Position numbers and translations under genes: made by a program. Below, one piece after another: positions 8,713 through 17,269 of a DNA stretch of 64,000 nucleotides. The notes below the pieces were generated by a model. That model ran no database searches, was not told the DNA's origin, and saw only the letters and a program-made list of their open reading frames with translations. The stretch's first letter is position 1; every line of letters starts with the position of its first letter. The stretch comes from Mycolicibacterium goodii (GTDB lineage Bacteria > Actinomycetota > Actinomycetes > Mycobacteriales > Mycobacteriaceae): contig NZ_CP012150.1 of assembly GCF_001187505.1 (NCBI RefSeq), positions 3,162,001 to 3,226,000 on the forward strand, written 5' to 3'.

Positions 8713-9163
8713 CTAAATCTTGGATGACCAGGTTATAGCGGTCCGCAAAGATTCGTCGGGGCCGTCACCGTTGACAAGTACGGTCTGGTTACCGGCAGCC
8801 GTCTGGCTGAACAAAGTGAGGGGATTTCCCACCACCCAGCCGTCGGGAAGGTTCAACTGGTGATGCACCGCAAGCATCGCATCGAGGATGGTGGTACTCG
8901 CAATGGGTTCTGCCATCTGTCGAAGTGGGCGTTCGGTAGGTGCAGCCGAGTCTCCAAACAGTTCTTGGCTGAAAATCGTTCCGACCTGGCTTATCACTCA
9001 AGCCAACCAAACCACGGACAGTGGCGGCTGATGATAGATGCGAGTGGGTAGTTCGGATCCTTGGCAAAAGCGGTTGGCAAAAGCGGTTTCTGTTATCAGC
9101 GCCGGGCTAATCGCGGCGGCGGTATCAGCGAACGCCTGGACGCAACTCCGAATACGCGCTCTT
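8713..9163 (-). pseudogene. Remnant of the large WxG/TPR-region protein, C-terminal part
   Basis: Upstream, ERARIRSCVQAFADT matches ARARIRSYVQTFADT of the lipoprotein at 15244-16230, and the DNA around it is clearly related. Downstream, codons 8713-8997 (IFSQELFGDS ... TILDAMLAVHHQL ... NPLTLFSQTAAGNQ) align with the end of the 766-residue protein (LFKEFISSFET ... VAMQTMLANTFVA ... DGLTPFQSAPGRD). An in-frame TGA at 8998-9000 and a 13-bp tandem duplication break the frame, and the segment between these parts is missing. A 94-residue ORF could still be translated from GTG 8997 but has no good RBS. Confidence 0.6.
9061..9086. repeat. 13-bp tandem duplication inside the remnant
   Basis: The unit TTGGCAAAAGCGG occurs twice in a row (9061-9073, 9074-9086). 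Since 13 is not a multiple of three it shifts the reading frame of the decayed gene, and probably records a slippage event. Confidence 0.85.
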
Positions 9164-9913
9164 TCAACCTGCCGGCCAGCCTGGACTCGGCGGGAGGGTA
9201 GGAGGAGGTTCATCCCCTTCATACCCGTTTGGCATGTCTGATGGTGTACCGGGAGCGCCTTTGGCGCAACGAATATCGTGTGGATCGACTCCTTGTGAAT
9301 CTGTCAGGACCCACGTGCCGAACACATTCACGTGCGGGCGGTCCGAGGGACCGGATTGCGCAGCTAGGGGAGTCTTCTGGGCATTAGGTGGAAGTGTTGG
9401 ATCAGGACCGAACGTCATTGATCGCCCGGCCACCGCGACTATCGGACGAGGCCCTCGGTACGACCCTTCAGGTGTTTTTGTTGCAGTCATCGACGAGTAC
9501 TGGCAGTAATGGGCAACGAAGTTGTTGTCGCCCGCACGCCGAAGATCCACGACTTCGAAGTACTCGGTTCCCACTATCGGCGTACCAAAGTGGCCGGCAC
9601 CCCCCACCTCTTTCGCCGGCCAGACGTTGTTGAATGCATGATCGAAACCGGGATACCCACCCGTCGTAATGGCTTCCATGCCACCACCCGGCTCCGCACG
9701 GGCGCGCCACCAGGACTCGGCGGCCGCACGGAGGAAGGTTCCTTCAGGACTCATCAAATCGACGCTGGTGTTGGGAATCCACCTGAAAGTGGTTTCGAGG
9801 TCGTTTTTCGGCGTTGGTACAGGTTCCTCGGACTCTTTAGGTCCGCAACCAACTGTAATAACAACGCACGCCGCTATCGAAACGCTGGATTTCACCCATG
9901 ATCTACCAGTCAT
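9164..9913 (-). CDS. Island lipoprotein (VFGxW superfamily, FRWIPN subtype)
   Basis: The product is 249 residues from ATG 9913; the open frame continues upstream to a TTG at 9991 that lacks support. The signal peptide ends at VITVGC (lipobox with Thr at -3, not the usual Leu/Val/Ile). It has FRWIPNTSVDLMSPEG, RAAAESWWRARAEPG, GGYPGFDHAFNNVWP, NVFGTWVLTDSQG and a C-terminal PSPGWPAG. It is a close paralog of 16413-17213; both are followed in the same order relative to TNRWI-type lipoproteins, which indicates duplication of a two-gene module. Function unknown; predicted membrane-anchored and extracytoplasmic. Confidence 0.72.
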   Translation of the reverse strand: MTGRSWVKSSVSIAACVVITVGCGPKESEEPVPTPKNDLETTFRWIPNTSVDLMSPEGTFLRAAAESWWRARAEPGGGMEAITTGGYPGFDHAFNNVWPAKEVGGAGHFGTPIVGTEYFEVVDLRRAGDNNFVAHYCQYSSMTATKTPEGSYRGPRPIVAVAGRSMTFGPDPTLPPNAQKTPLAAQSGPSDRPHVNVFGTWVLTDSQGVDPHDIRCAKGAPGTPSDMPNGYEGDEPPPTLPPSPGWPAG

Positions 9914-10026
9914 CGTTGTTGCCAAGGTCGCGCTCTCCCATCCATTTTGGTGAAATCGATGCCGTAGCTCGGGGCTACATTCCTGAATCAATCGGAGAAC
10001 AAACTCGCCGCTTGGGATGAGTGTTG

Positions 10027-10809
10027 TTACGCCGCAGGCCAGCCAGGACTGGGTGGGAGAGTGGGGGGCGGTTCAGCTTGTACAAAATACTCATTCGGGG
10101 CGTCGGAAGAGGTGCCAGGAGCTAGCGTGTTGCTGCATTGAGGCAGATCTTCGTTGGCACCGAGCACCCGCATACTCGTGATCACCCAGGTACCAAATAC
10201 GTCGGTCACCGGAGTATTTCTGGGTCCACGTTGGTTGGTCAAAGGTGAGGTCTGGACCTCGCTGCTAATGTTCGGATCCGGTCCAAACGTGATCCAGATT
10301 GCGCTACCAGCCGGAAGCGAGGTGCCCGAGCTTCGGTAGCCGTTGTAGACCTTTGTGGCGGTCATGGACCCGTACGTGCAGATTCCGGCAGTGAAATTGT
10401 CCCCATCGCGTCGAAAGGCTACGACCTCTCGGTAAAGGGTGCCGACCTGCTCTTGGTCCTTTCTGCCGATGCCGGCATATTTTTCCGGGTTCCGCACTGA
10501 GTTGTATGCGTGGAGAAAACCTGGATAACCGGCATCTTCAATCGCACCTTCCCCTTTCCCTTCGCCCATGCTGATGCGGTCAAGTGACTCCATCGCTGCG
10601 CGGACAAATGTGCCCTCTGCGGACATAAGATCGACGGCTGGATTGTCGATCCACCGATTCGTGTACTGCAGGATGGCGTCCACGCTTGCTTGCGTTGGCG
10701 AAGTACTTGGTCGACTGAATGGCGCCGAGTTGGAGGGCTCGGCGCAACCGGAACTCGCGATCGTGAGTGCGCATCCGATAAGGACCCACATTGAACTACT
10801 TCTTCGCAC
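10027..10809 (-). CDS. Island lipoprotein (VFGxW superfamily, TNRWI subtype)
   Basis: The product is 260 residues from GTG 10809; an ATG at 10791 is possible. The signal peptide ends at ASSGC. Shared elements are YTNRWIDNPAVDLMSAEG, VRAAMESLDRIS, AGYPGFLHAYNSV, GICTYGSMTATKVYNGYRSS, DVFGTWVITS and PPPTLPPSPGWPA. It begins 18 nt after the stop of 10828-11619, so is probably cotranscribed. It is the intact counterpart of the frameshifted copy at 17270-18078. Function unknown. Confidence 0.75.
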   Translation of the reverse strand: MRRSSSMWVLIGCALTIASSGCAEPSNSAPFSRPSTSPTQASVDAILQYTNRWIDNPAVDLMSAEGTFVRAAMESLDRISMGEGKGEGAIEDAGYPGFLHAYNSVRNPEKYAGIGRKDQEQVGTLYREVVAFRRDGDNFTAGICTYGSMTATKVYNGYRSSGTSLPAGSAIWITFGPDPNISSEVQTSPLTNQRGPRNTPVTDVFGTWVITSMRVLGANEDLPQCSNTLAPGTSSDAPNEYFVQAEPPPTLPPSPGWPAA

Positions 10810-10827
10810 GAGTGATGACGCTCCGTC

Positions 10828-11619
10828 CTACGCTGTTGCGGGCCATCCCGGCGTCGCGGGCAAAGTCGGAAAGTCGGACCTGGGGTACGGGCTTGTGGGA
10901 ATGAAAGTCCGACTTTCCGCGGGTGTCGGGGCTTTGTCGACACATTGCTCTGCGTCTTTGGCGCGATCCGACCATCCGCCTGTTGCAAGGAACCCGCCTT
11001 GGTGATTGGTAACCCTCCACCCACCAAAAACGTTCTCGAAGGGCGCTCTGGACGGGCCTTCTTGCGGTGCGAGATCGGCTTCGTTCTCGGGAGCCTGCAA
11101 ACCGATGCGGATCGCGCTGATTCCCGCGTCCGGTCCGATTCCACCGATGTTCGCTTCGTATCCCTCGTCTGTCTTTTGGGCGCTTGAGTACGAATACACG
11201 CATCCCACGACTGCGACGTCTCGATTTGATTGTTCTATCCGAAGGATGTGATGGCGCGCCGTACCGACCCACGTCTTCGGACGATACGGTTCTGGCCAGA
11301 GTGTCTCCGTCCCGTCGGGCCCGTCGGACCTATTGGCGTCAACAGCTTGCGCGAATCCTGGGTACAGGTATTTGTCATCCGTAGTGAGGTAGGCAAGGTA
11401 ATACGACTCCAAATAGGCCCGCGCCACCACTGTCGGTCCAGTGGTCAAGTCGATACCTGGTTCCGCCGTCCATGTCACGGTGAAGTCGTTCAATGATTCG
11501 GGCCAACCCGCGGGCGGCGATTCTGACCGCTCGGACACTTGCGATCTACAACCATTGCTTGCCAACGCTAACAACGTCATGACGCCTGCCAGAGATTTCT
11601 TGCCCAGGTGCGGCATCAT
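10828..11619 (-). CDS. Island lipoprotein (VFGxW superfamily, WTAEP subtype)
   Basis: The product is 263 residues from ATG 11619, 8 nt after GGAGGAA. The signal peptide ends at ASNGC (about residue 24). FTVTWTAEPGIDLTTG, ARAYLESYYLAYL, LYPGFAQAVD, GTARHHILRIEQS, NVFGGWRVTNHQGGFLA and a C-terminal TPGWPA closely match 7857-8678, making them recent paralogs. Two separated cysteines after the lipid Cys (VVGCVYSY and AEQCVD) are conserved with the paralog and might form a disulphide in the periplasm. Function unknown. Confidence 0.77.
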   Translation of the reverse strand: MMPHLGKKSLAGVMTLLALASNGCRSQVSERSESPPAGWPESLNDFTVTWTAEPGIDLTTGPTVVARAYLESYYLAYLTTDDKYLYPGFAQAVDANRSDGPDGTETLWPEPYRPKTWVGTARHHILRIEQSNRDVAVVGCVYSYSSAQKTDEGYEANIGGIGPDAGISAIRIGLQAPENEADLAPQEGPSRAPFENVFGGWRVTNHQGGFLATGGWSDRAKDAEQCVDKAPTPAESRTFIPTSPYPRSDFPTLPATPGWPATA

Positions 11620-11715
11620 TCTGTCGTTCCTCCCGAGTGGGCGTTGCCGGTTGTCTGAATTCTGCGACCGGCCAGCGGATTAAGTCGGACTGAGCGCTTG
11701 TCGGCGGAAACTGGA

Positions 11716-12615
11716 TCATTTGTCTGCAGCAGGCCAGCCGGGAATGGGCGCACCGTGAGCCGGGGGTTCATCGTGGAAGCCTGTGTACATGGCTTTGCGC
11801 GCCTCGGCATCGTCGGGCATGTTGGCGGCGCACTGCCGCTCAATCTCCGGCGTGGCGATTTTGGTAGCTTTTCCAGAGGGGCCCCACAAGTACGTGCTAG
11901 CAGCTGTGATGAACCACGGGCCGAACACGTCTTTGGTAGGAGCAGGCATCGGGCCGGACTGGATCCCATCCGGAGTTGTTTGGTTCGGGCGAGATCGTGG
12001 GTCTTGATCGGTTAATTCGATACGTCTGACTCCGACTGCCTCCCAGTCGCCGTACTGTGGTAGACCTGTGGTGTCGAGTGCGACGATTGACCGATACTTT
12101 CCCGGCGAGGAATCAGACTCAACATATGTCGCATATTGCCCTTCGCATACTGTCGCGGTGTAAACAACTCCATTCTTTTCGATGTCTAATATATAGGTGG
12201 GCTGGTATCCAAAATATGCTCGAGTAGGTTCTGAATCACTACCGCCGCTTTGGGCTATGTTTGGGTAAGGGCGTATGTCTGTGTACTGGAGTGGAGCTCC
12301 AGAGTTTGCACCGGCGTTTTCTGGAGTGGCATGCAAGAATCCAGGATATGTATTCGCAAGGTCCACATTCTTTGACATAAATGCCAGTTGATATGACTCA
12401 ACGTAGGCCCGCACCGCGACGGCCGGCCCGGTTGTGAGGTCAATGCCTGGCGCAGCGGACCAGTGGAATCGGAAGTTATCAAACTCGGAAGGCCAGTTTG
12501 GAAACTCGCCGCCGCTAGATGTAGGCGGAGGGCTGCAAGCACAAGCGGCAACACATGCCGTGGCAACGATATGCATTATTCGGCGCCGGATTAGATTCAA
12601 CAATGTAACCTTCAT
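11716..12615 (-). CDS. Island lipoprotein (VFGxW superfamily, FHWSAAP subtype)
   Basis: The product is 299 residues. Its ATG at 12615 overlaps the TGA of the 766-residue protein by 4 bp (ATGA), which points to translational coupling. The signal peptide has several Cys (ACVAACACS), so the exact lipidated residue is uncertain. It has FRFHWSAAPGIDLTTG, VRAYVESYQLAFM, TYPGFLHATPEN, DVFGPWFITAAST and a C-terminal IPGWPA. A broken relative lies at 16227-16410. The coupling makes it the best candidate for a dedicated partner or immunity-type protein of the large gene product, but this is inference. Confidence 0.77.
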   Translation of the reverse strand: MKVTLLNLIRRRIMHIVATACVAACACSPPPTSSGGEFPNWPSEFDNFRFHWSAAPGIDLTTGPAVAVRAYVESYQLAFMSKNVDLANTYPGFLHATPENAGANSGAPLQYTDIRPYPNIAQSGGSDSEPTRAYFGYQPTYILDIEKNGVVYTATVCEGQYATYVESDSSPGKYRSIVALDTTGLPQYGDWEAVGVRRIELTDQDPRSRPNQTTPDGIQSGPMPAPTKDVFGPWFITAASTYLWGPSGKATKIATPEIERQCAANMPDDAEARKAMYTGFHDEPPAHGAPIPGWPAADK

Positions 12616-14912
12616 GGGAGCGTATCGCGGTACGCCTGATTGTAGGCTCCGATCCCCGATTGGACCGGCTCGCTGATATTGTCAAGATAGTTACGAAGTG
12701 CCGATATGAAATTATTGTATCTCGAAGAGCTCGGATCTCCAGGAATTTCCAGATCTCGCCCGGGGGCAGATTGGAACGGCGTCAGTCCATCTATACCTTC
12801 CTGAGGGCCAATGCCGGCTGCAACGAAAGTATTGGCCAGCATGGTTTGCATAGCGACAGAGCTGTGGACCGGCGAGTTGACATCTGGCGGCTTATCGGTC
12901 TCGAAGCTGGATATAAATTCCTTGAACAGGGGCGACGTGATGCCGATGGCGGCTCCTGCCGGAGAGGGGATTGCGCCGGCAGTATCCAATGCCACCCCGA
13001 TGAGGTTCGTCATTCGACGCTTCGCCTCGGCGTCGTCACCTAGAATATCGCTACTTGCAGAATAAAGTGCGTGCTCAGTGACGCCCTTCAGCTTACCTGC
13101 TACATCAATTGCGGCTGAATCCTGTGGGAATTGCGGATTGTCAATTACCGATTGCGCAAATTCATTGATGTACGTGTTCTGCAGCTCTATGGCTCGTGCG
13201 TTGATGACGCGAGCAGCGGCGTCGTCAGTGTTGAGAACTGTTAGCAGATTCACCGTTTTGGGAGCTCGCGCGTCGTCGCCATCATATGCTTCGCCAAACC
13301 CAGTCGTCGGGTTCAAGCCTAGCCCGCCGATTTTGTCAGAAGGTCTGCCCGCTATTTCATCTAAATATGGGGACATTGCCCCTGCCAGGCTTCGGGTCAA
13401 AGCTGGATTGACTTCTCCAAGTGACTGGGTTCCTTTCATGTCCAAGAGGCGTTGCTTGTTTTCGGGGTCGCCCATGTAGTCGGCGATCGCTCGAGCGGTC
13501 TCGCCCGCACGGCTATTCACGTCAGGATTGGGCGAATGTGCGTCCTGTTTGATCCAGTCAGTCAAGTTGGTCGCTGCCGTGCCGTCGTCGGTCCACTCTG
13601 TTGTCAAGACTTCTTTTACAAACGAGTCGTTGTCTGTAAACATGTCGTGCGCTACAACTTTGTCGTGCCCTGCGGTTTCGAAGATATCTTCGACGACGCG
13701 CGGTCCACCTCTCACATCTGACGAAAGAATCTCGTGTGCACGATGCATCATGGTGGAGTCAAGTTCTGACCCCTGCTGAAAGCGGGTGTCGGCGCCGCTC
13801 ATCACCTCGGCAAGCTTGGATAGTTTTTGCGCTCCTTCTGTATTGGGAAAGAAGGTGTCTACAGGAGCGTCGCTCATCGCGGGACCAGATAAATCAAGTT
13901 CGGCGTTCAGAGCATCTTTCGCGCCAGCGGGAAGGTCGTCCAGGCGTCCGGTATCCCATCCACTAGTCGGAATGCCGCCGCCTGGGCTCACGACCTCCGC
14001 ATCCCCGTGTCGCGGATAGCTGACGTCGGGGTCGCTCATGACATTCATCGCGTTGGTCAGAATGTCTCCGTGATCGCCGAGCTCCTGCTTGACTCGCACG
14101 AGATCATCCAAGGACATATCTTCCATGCGTTGTTGCAGGCGACCCACAACTTCTGCTTGAACCGGATTCAATTTTTCGGGCGGGATTTTGGCACCACTGG
14201 CTGGATCGGTCCTGCCCTCAAGCTGTGAAGGTTCTATAGTGTCGAGAATTTCGTCAACCTTGCTCGCCGCGTCTTTATTGCCGCTGAGCGCTTCTTGAAC
14301 GAGCTCATCCATATCTTCGGGCTCGAGATCACCGTCGTCCTTATCATCCCGTATCCCGAGAACCTCAGCGTCCTTGTCGCCGGGCTTCTTCTCGCCCTCC
14401 GGCCCGAATCGCATCGATGTCTTGATGGTGTCGTACTCGCCGCGAAGCTTCTCGACGTTGCCTTTGACTCCCACCATCTCAGCGGTCGCGGTCTTGACGA
14501 TGTTGTCGACCCGGCTGATGCCTTCGCGGGCGATGGGGATCAGCTTTCGTTCGCGGTCCTGGGCGCTGGTGGCGGACAGGGAGTTGGCCATGCTTTCGAC
14601 CCAGCCTTTGGCGTTGTCGAGATTGGTGCGCCCGACGCTGACGATGTTGGCAGCGTTTTTCACCTCGGCGGCCATCTCCTGGTCGAGATCGGCGAGCTTC
14701 TGGTAGACCTGCGCGTGCTCTTTGTTGGCCGCGGCGTAGGCATTGGCACCGGAGCCTTGCCAGCGGTCGTCGGGCGCGGCGGCCTCGACGCTGGCTTTCA
14801 TCCGCGTGAGGCTCGAACTCTGGTCGAACTGCGAACCGTCGGTGGGCACTCCCTGCCCGAAGGTTTCACGGGCCTTGTTCCACGTCGAGTAGAACCCGTC
14901 AAGCGCACCCAT
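12612..14912 (-). CDS. Large ESX-substrate-like protein with WXG100-type N-terminus
   Basis: The 766-residue protein starts at ATG 14912 after a GGAGGGGG RBS. Residues 1-165 are helical, with W51-Q-G53 in RWQGSGANAYAAAN followed by a second helix (QKLADLDQEMAAEV), like a WXG100/LXG helical hairpin; no YxxxD/E motif is visible in it. Residues 170-205 are acidic and charged. The rest (about 210-766) is mostly helical and repetitive in feel; mycobacterial homologs are, as I recall, named TPR repeat region-containing protein (Rv2082/Rv0026-like N-terminus). No signal peptide. I see no recognisable catalytic motif, so calling it a toxin would be speculative. Codon use and base composition are visibly less GC-rich than the flanking backbone. 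Confidence 0.75.
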   Translation of the reverse strand: MGALDGFYSTWNKARETFGQGVPTDGSQFDQSSSLTRMKASVEAAAPDDRWQGSGANAYAAANKEHAQVYQKLADLDQEMAAEVKNAANIVSVGRTNLDNAKGWVESMANSLSATSAQDRERKLIPIAREGISRVDNIVKTATAEMVGVKGNVEKLRGEYDTIKTSMRFGPEGEKKPGDKDAEVLGIRDDKDDGDLEPEDMDELVQEALSGNKDAASKVDEILDTIEPSQLEGRTDPASGAKIPPEKLNPVQAEVVGRLQQRMEDMSLDDLVRVKQELGDHGDILTNAMNVMSDPDVSYPRHGDAEVVSPGGGIPTSGWDTGRLDDLPAGAKDALNAELDLSGPAMSDAPVDTFFPNTEGAQKLSKLAEVMSGADTRFQQGSELDSTMMHRAHEILSSDVRGGPRVVEDIFETAGHDKVVAHDMFTDNDSFVKEVLTTEWTDDGTAATNLTDWIKQDAHSPNPDVNSRAGETARAIADYMGDPENKQRLLDMKGTQSLGEVNPALTRSLAGAMSPYLDEIAGRPSDKIGGLGLNPTTGFGEAYDGDDARAPKTVNLLTVLNTDDAAARVINARAIELQNTYINEFAQSVIDNPQFPQDSAAIDVAGKLKGVTEHALYSASSDILGDDAEAKRRMTNLIGVALDTAGAIPSPAGAAIGITSPLFKEFISSFETDKPPDVNSPVHSSVAMQTMLANTFVAAGIGPQEGIDGLTPFQSAPGRDLEIPGDPSSSRYNNFISALRNYLDNISEPVQSGIGAYNQAYRDTLP

Positions 14913-14992
14913 CGTGGCGCCCCCTCCTCATACGCACGCGGCAGGCATCAGTCTAAAGCCGGGCAAACACCTCAAAATGCACGAGTTCGGCC
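14839..14992. repeat. 154-bp direct repeat, copy 1
   Basis: It is identical to 18109-18262 except for four substitutions, all in its last 36 nt, at a constant offset of 3,270 bp. It covers the first 24-25 codons of the 766-residue gene, its RBS and about 80 bp upstream. Confidence 0.97.
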
Positions 14993-15243
14993 ATCGGGGC
15001 TTGGCTCGTGGGTCGGCCATGTTGATCCCCACAAGGCTGGCCGGGGAAGCAAGAGGGTTGCCCCAGGTCGCCGAAAGGAGTGGCCCGGCTCGGCACCGGG
15101 TGCGGAGGGCGCGACGATCAGAAGATCGCTGCGGGGTTGGACAGAAGCGGAGCGTTGGCCAACAGGCTCAGGCGAAGTTGTGGTGTCAAACCATGTGTTC
15201 GTCCGGGGCCGGCCCACTGTGTCCCGATTGATTGTCTGCCGCA
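14993..15243. other. Intergenic stretch without a convincing gene
   Basis: Together with the 5' flank in the repeat, 14913-15243 is 331 bp without a gene. It lies upstream of the large ESX-like gene, so it should hold that gene's promoter, but I see no clear -10. A 90-codon minus-strand frame (15244 to 14972) begins by a TGATG overlap with the preceding stop, but its Arg/Pro/Thr-rich product shows no family features. Confidence 0.5.
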
Positions 15244-16230
15244 TCAGCTGTTGCCGGCAACGGTTTCGAATTGGTCAATGACGTTGTGGTCGACGAAGGT
15301 CTCCAGGTTGTTCTGGCGTAGGAGATGGATGAGGGCGCTGGAGTATTCGCGGTATGCGGCTTCGCCCAGCTTCTGCTGGACTTCCTCAGGCGTCATCAAC
15401 GATCCGTCGGCGAAGAACCATGCGGGCACGTTCGAATCGGAGTGACGTGCCAGTACGGCCGTCGCGATTGTGTACCGCACCTCGGTTGCCTCGCGTTCGA
15501 TGTCTATAGGCGGCAGACCGTCGTGCTTGGCGGCAGTGACCGCGAGTAGGCCGAGGAGAGATCCGGCGTGTGTGAGGCCTTGTGCGGCTGGATAGATGTC
15601 TGGACTGTCCAAGCCGGTATCAGCGAACGTCTGAACGTAACTCCGAATCCGCGCTCGGGCTGCGTCGCAGAAAGTGCCCGCGGCCTCCGCGTCGGTACCG
15701 ATCACCGTGAACACCGATTGAGCCGGAAGGAGAGCGTCGCCGCATGGTTCGAATAGATCGAATCCTCGAGCGTTGCGGTCGTCGCATACGAGAGCACCTT
15801 GGAACGGTGCCAACGCGTCGGCGAAGGAACGAACCAACTCCGGGTTGCGAGCTCCCACAGTTGTGTGGTCACGGCCGAACAGTCCTGAGCTCATGTCGAG
15901 CAGCTGCTGGTTTCTGTCCACGAAGAAGGCGGCTATGGCATGGGCAGCTTCGCCTGCGAGCTGTGCGCTCTGGGCGTCAGCCGAGGTGGCGCTGGAGGGA
16001 ATCCACTGGAAAAGCTCGGCGGCACGAGCACCGTCGTCATCCCACTCATATGTGCTGATGCTGTAGAGGAATTCGTTCGCGTCCGCGTTTGACAGCATCG
16101 CTGCGACCTGCGAAGGATCCGGCCTTTGGGGAAGCGCGGGTTCCGACTCCGTCCCGCAGCCCGCAGAAACCAGGACGGCTGAGAGGGCCAGCGCCCGCGC
16201 AATCTTCCCCGACAGTTTCACGTCGATCAT
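15244..16230 (-). CDS. Lipoprotein carrying the C-terminal domain of the large ESX-like protein
   Basis: The product is 328 residues from ATG 16230. That ATG overlaps the TGA of the upstream remnant (ATGA), which favours it over the longer frame from 16284. The signal peptide ends at LVSAGC (Cys 25). Residues about 48-250 align with about 427-640 of the 766-residue protein: STYEWDDDGARAAEL against TTEWTDDGTAATNL, AGEAAHAIAAFF against AGETARAIADYM, QQLLDM against QRLLDM, RNPELVRSFADALAPF against VNPALTRSLAGAMSPY. It lacks the WXG-like N-terminus and is exported by the Sec/lipoprotein route instead. This could be a membrane-tethered decoy, receptor or immunity version of the domain; the function is unknown. 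Confidence 0.75.
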   Translation of the reverse strand: MIDVKLSGKIARALALSAVLVSAGCGTESEPALPQRPDPSQVAAMLSNADANEFLYSISTYEWDDDGARAAELFQWIPSSATSADAQSAQLAGEAAHAIAAFFVDRNQQLLDMSSGLFGRDHTTVGARNPELVRSFADALAPFQGALVCDDRNARGFDLFEPCGDALLPAQSVFTVIGTDAEAAGTFCDAARARIRSYVQTFADTGLDSPDIYPAAQGLTHAGSLLGLLAVTAAKHDGLPPIDIEREATEVRYTIATAVLARHSDSNVPAWFFADGSLMTPEEVQQKLGEAAYREYSSALIHLLRQNNLETFVDHNVIDQFETVAGNS

Positions 16231-16410
16231 TTGCTTTGTTCGGGCCAACGAGGGATCGGTTCTCCGTGTGGTGGCGGGCAGCATGGACGCCCCCAGAGGC
16301 TGGATCTGGAGCCGGTGACGAACCAGGGGCCGATCACGTCTTCAACCGGAGCCGGTAGCGGTTCGGCTTGAGTGAGATTCACGGAAGGACTCCAATCCCG
16401 CGATGCCCGA
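16227..16410 (-). pseudogene. Remnant of an FHWSAAP-type island lipoprotein
   Basis: The frame reads DWSPSVNLTQ, then PLPAPVEDVIGPWFVTGS, SSLWGRP and a C-terminal EPIPRWPEQSK before TGA 16229-16227. This aligns with the end of the lipoprotein at 11716-12615 (DWEAVGVRRIEL, MPAPTKDVFGPWFITAAS, TYLWGPS, APIPGWPAADK) with about 45 residues deleted. An in-frame TAG lies just upstream and there is no start codon. Its stop overlaps the start of the next lipoprotein gene, the same junction type as in the intact copy. Confidence 0.7.
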
Positions 16411-16412
16411 CG

Positions 16413-17213
16413 CTAACCATCAGGCCACCCTGGGCTCGGAGGAAGAGTAGGGGGCGGTCGTTCCCCTACGTATCCGTCGGGGTTGTCCGGTGGAGTGTTA
16501 GGAGCAGTTTTGGCACACCGATTGCCGCCGGACTTCAAACCACCCGAGTCGAACAACACCCAACTCCCGAAAACGTTCACATCTGGGCGATTTGAGGGAC
16601 CTTTTTGATCTACCAGTGGCGGCCGTTGATGCTCAGGGGCCACGGATGGGTCAGGTCCAAAGGTGATCGATCGTCCGTTACCGGAGATTTCAACGGGGCC
16701 GGGGCTGTGGTATTTCCCGTCCGAGGCCTTGATGGCAGTCATCGAAGCGTACTGACAGTATTGGGCCGTAACTCGATCGCCTTCGCGCGAGAGACCGATG
16801 ACTTCGAAGTAATCGGTTCCCAGCACCGGTGTGCCGAAGTGGCCGGCACCGCCCACCTCTCCGGGTGGCCACACGTTGTTGAAGACGCGATCGAACCCCG
16901 GATACCCACCGTTGGTGATCGCCTCCATGCCGTCCCCGGGTTCGGCACGCGCCAACCACCATGACTCTGCTGCGGCGCGGATGAATGTGCCCTCAGGACT
17001 CATGAGGTCGACGCTGCCATTCGGGATCCAACGAAACGATGTTTGGATGTCGTTCTCTGGTTTCGGTTGTATCGCCTCGGGAGAGCTGGTGCTGCACGCA
17101 ACCGTAATGATTATGCATGCAGCGACCGCCGTACCCATCGCCGCTTTGGCCGAGGCTGCGCTCTTCGATCCAAGCAGAAAGCTCACTGTGTACCGCTTTC
17201 GGATCGTCGGCAT
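16413..17213 (-). CDS. Island lipoprotein (VFGxW superfamily, FRWIPN subtype)
   Basis: The product is 266 residues from ATG 17213, which has GAAGGAAG about 7 nt upstream; an in-frame ATG at 17255 lacks an RBS. The signal peptide ends at ITVACS with Thr at -3, the same unusual lipobox as its paralog at 9164-9913. FRWIPNGSVDLMSPEG, RAAAESWWLARAEPG, GGYPGFDRVFNNVWP, NVFGSWVLFDSGG and PPPTLPPSPGWP match that paralog nearly throughout. Function unknown. Confidence 0.73.
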   Translation of the reverse strand: MPTIRKRYTVSFLLGSKSAASAKAAMGTAVAACIIITVACSTSSPEAIQPKPENDIQTSFRWIPNGSVDLMSPEGTFIRAAAESWWLARAEPGDGMEAITNGGYPGFDRVFNNVWPPGEVGGAGHFGTPVLGTDYFEVIGLSREGDRVTAQYCQYASMTAIKASDGKYHSPGPVEISGNGRSITFGPDPSVAPEHQRPPLVDQKGPSNRPDVNVFGSWVLFDSGGLKSGGNRCAKTAPNTPPDNPDGYVGERPPPTLPPSPGWPDG

Positions 17214-17269
17214 TTGCTTCCTTCGCTTGTGGCGATGACCAGCTGGGAACTTCATAGCGAGCCTGTCGT

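Noticed and set aside
8998..9222. 75-codon ORF MKGMNLLLPSRRVQAG...
   Set aside because: Its first part overlaps the end of a lipoprotein gene; only the later part is related to the large protein, so it is described as a remnant and not a gene.
15101..15135. GATCAGAAGATC-like palindromic bases in the intergenic stretch
   Set aside because: The dyad is short and imperfect and does not sit beside a promoter or gene end.
14972..15244. 90-codon minus-strand ORF between the lipoprotein and the large ESX-like gene
   Set aside because: It starts by a TGATG overlap, but the product is Arg/Pro/Thr-rich with no domain, crosses the 154-bp repeat and resembles a chance frame in high-GC DNA.
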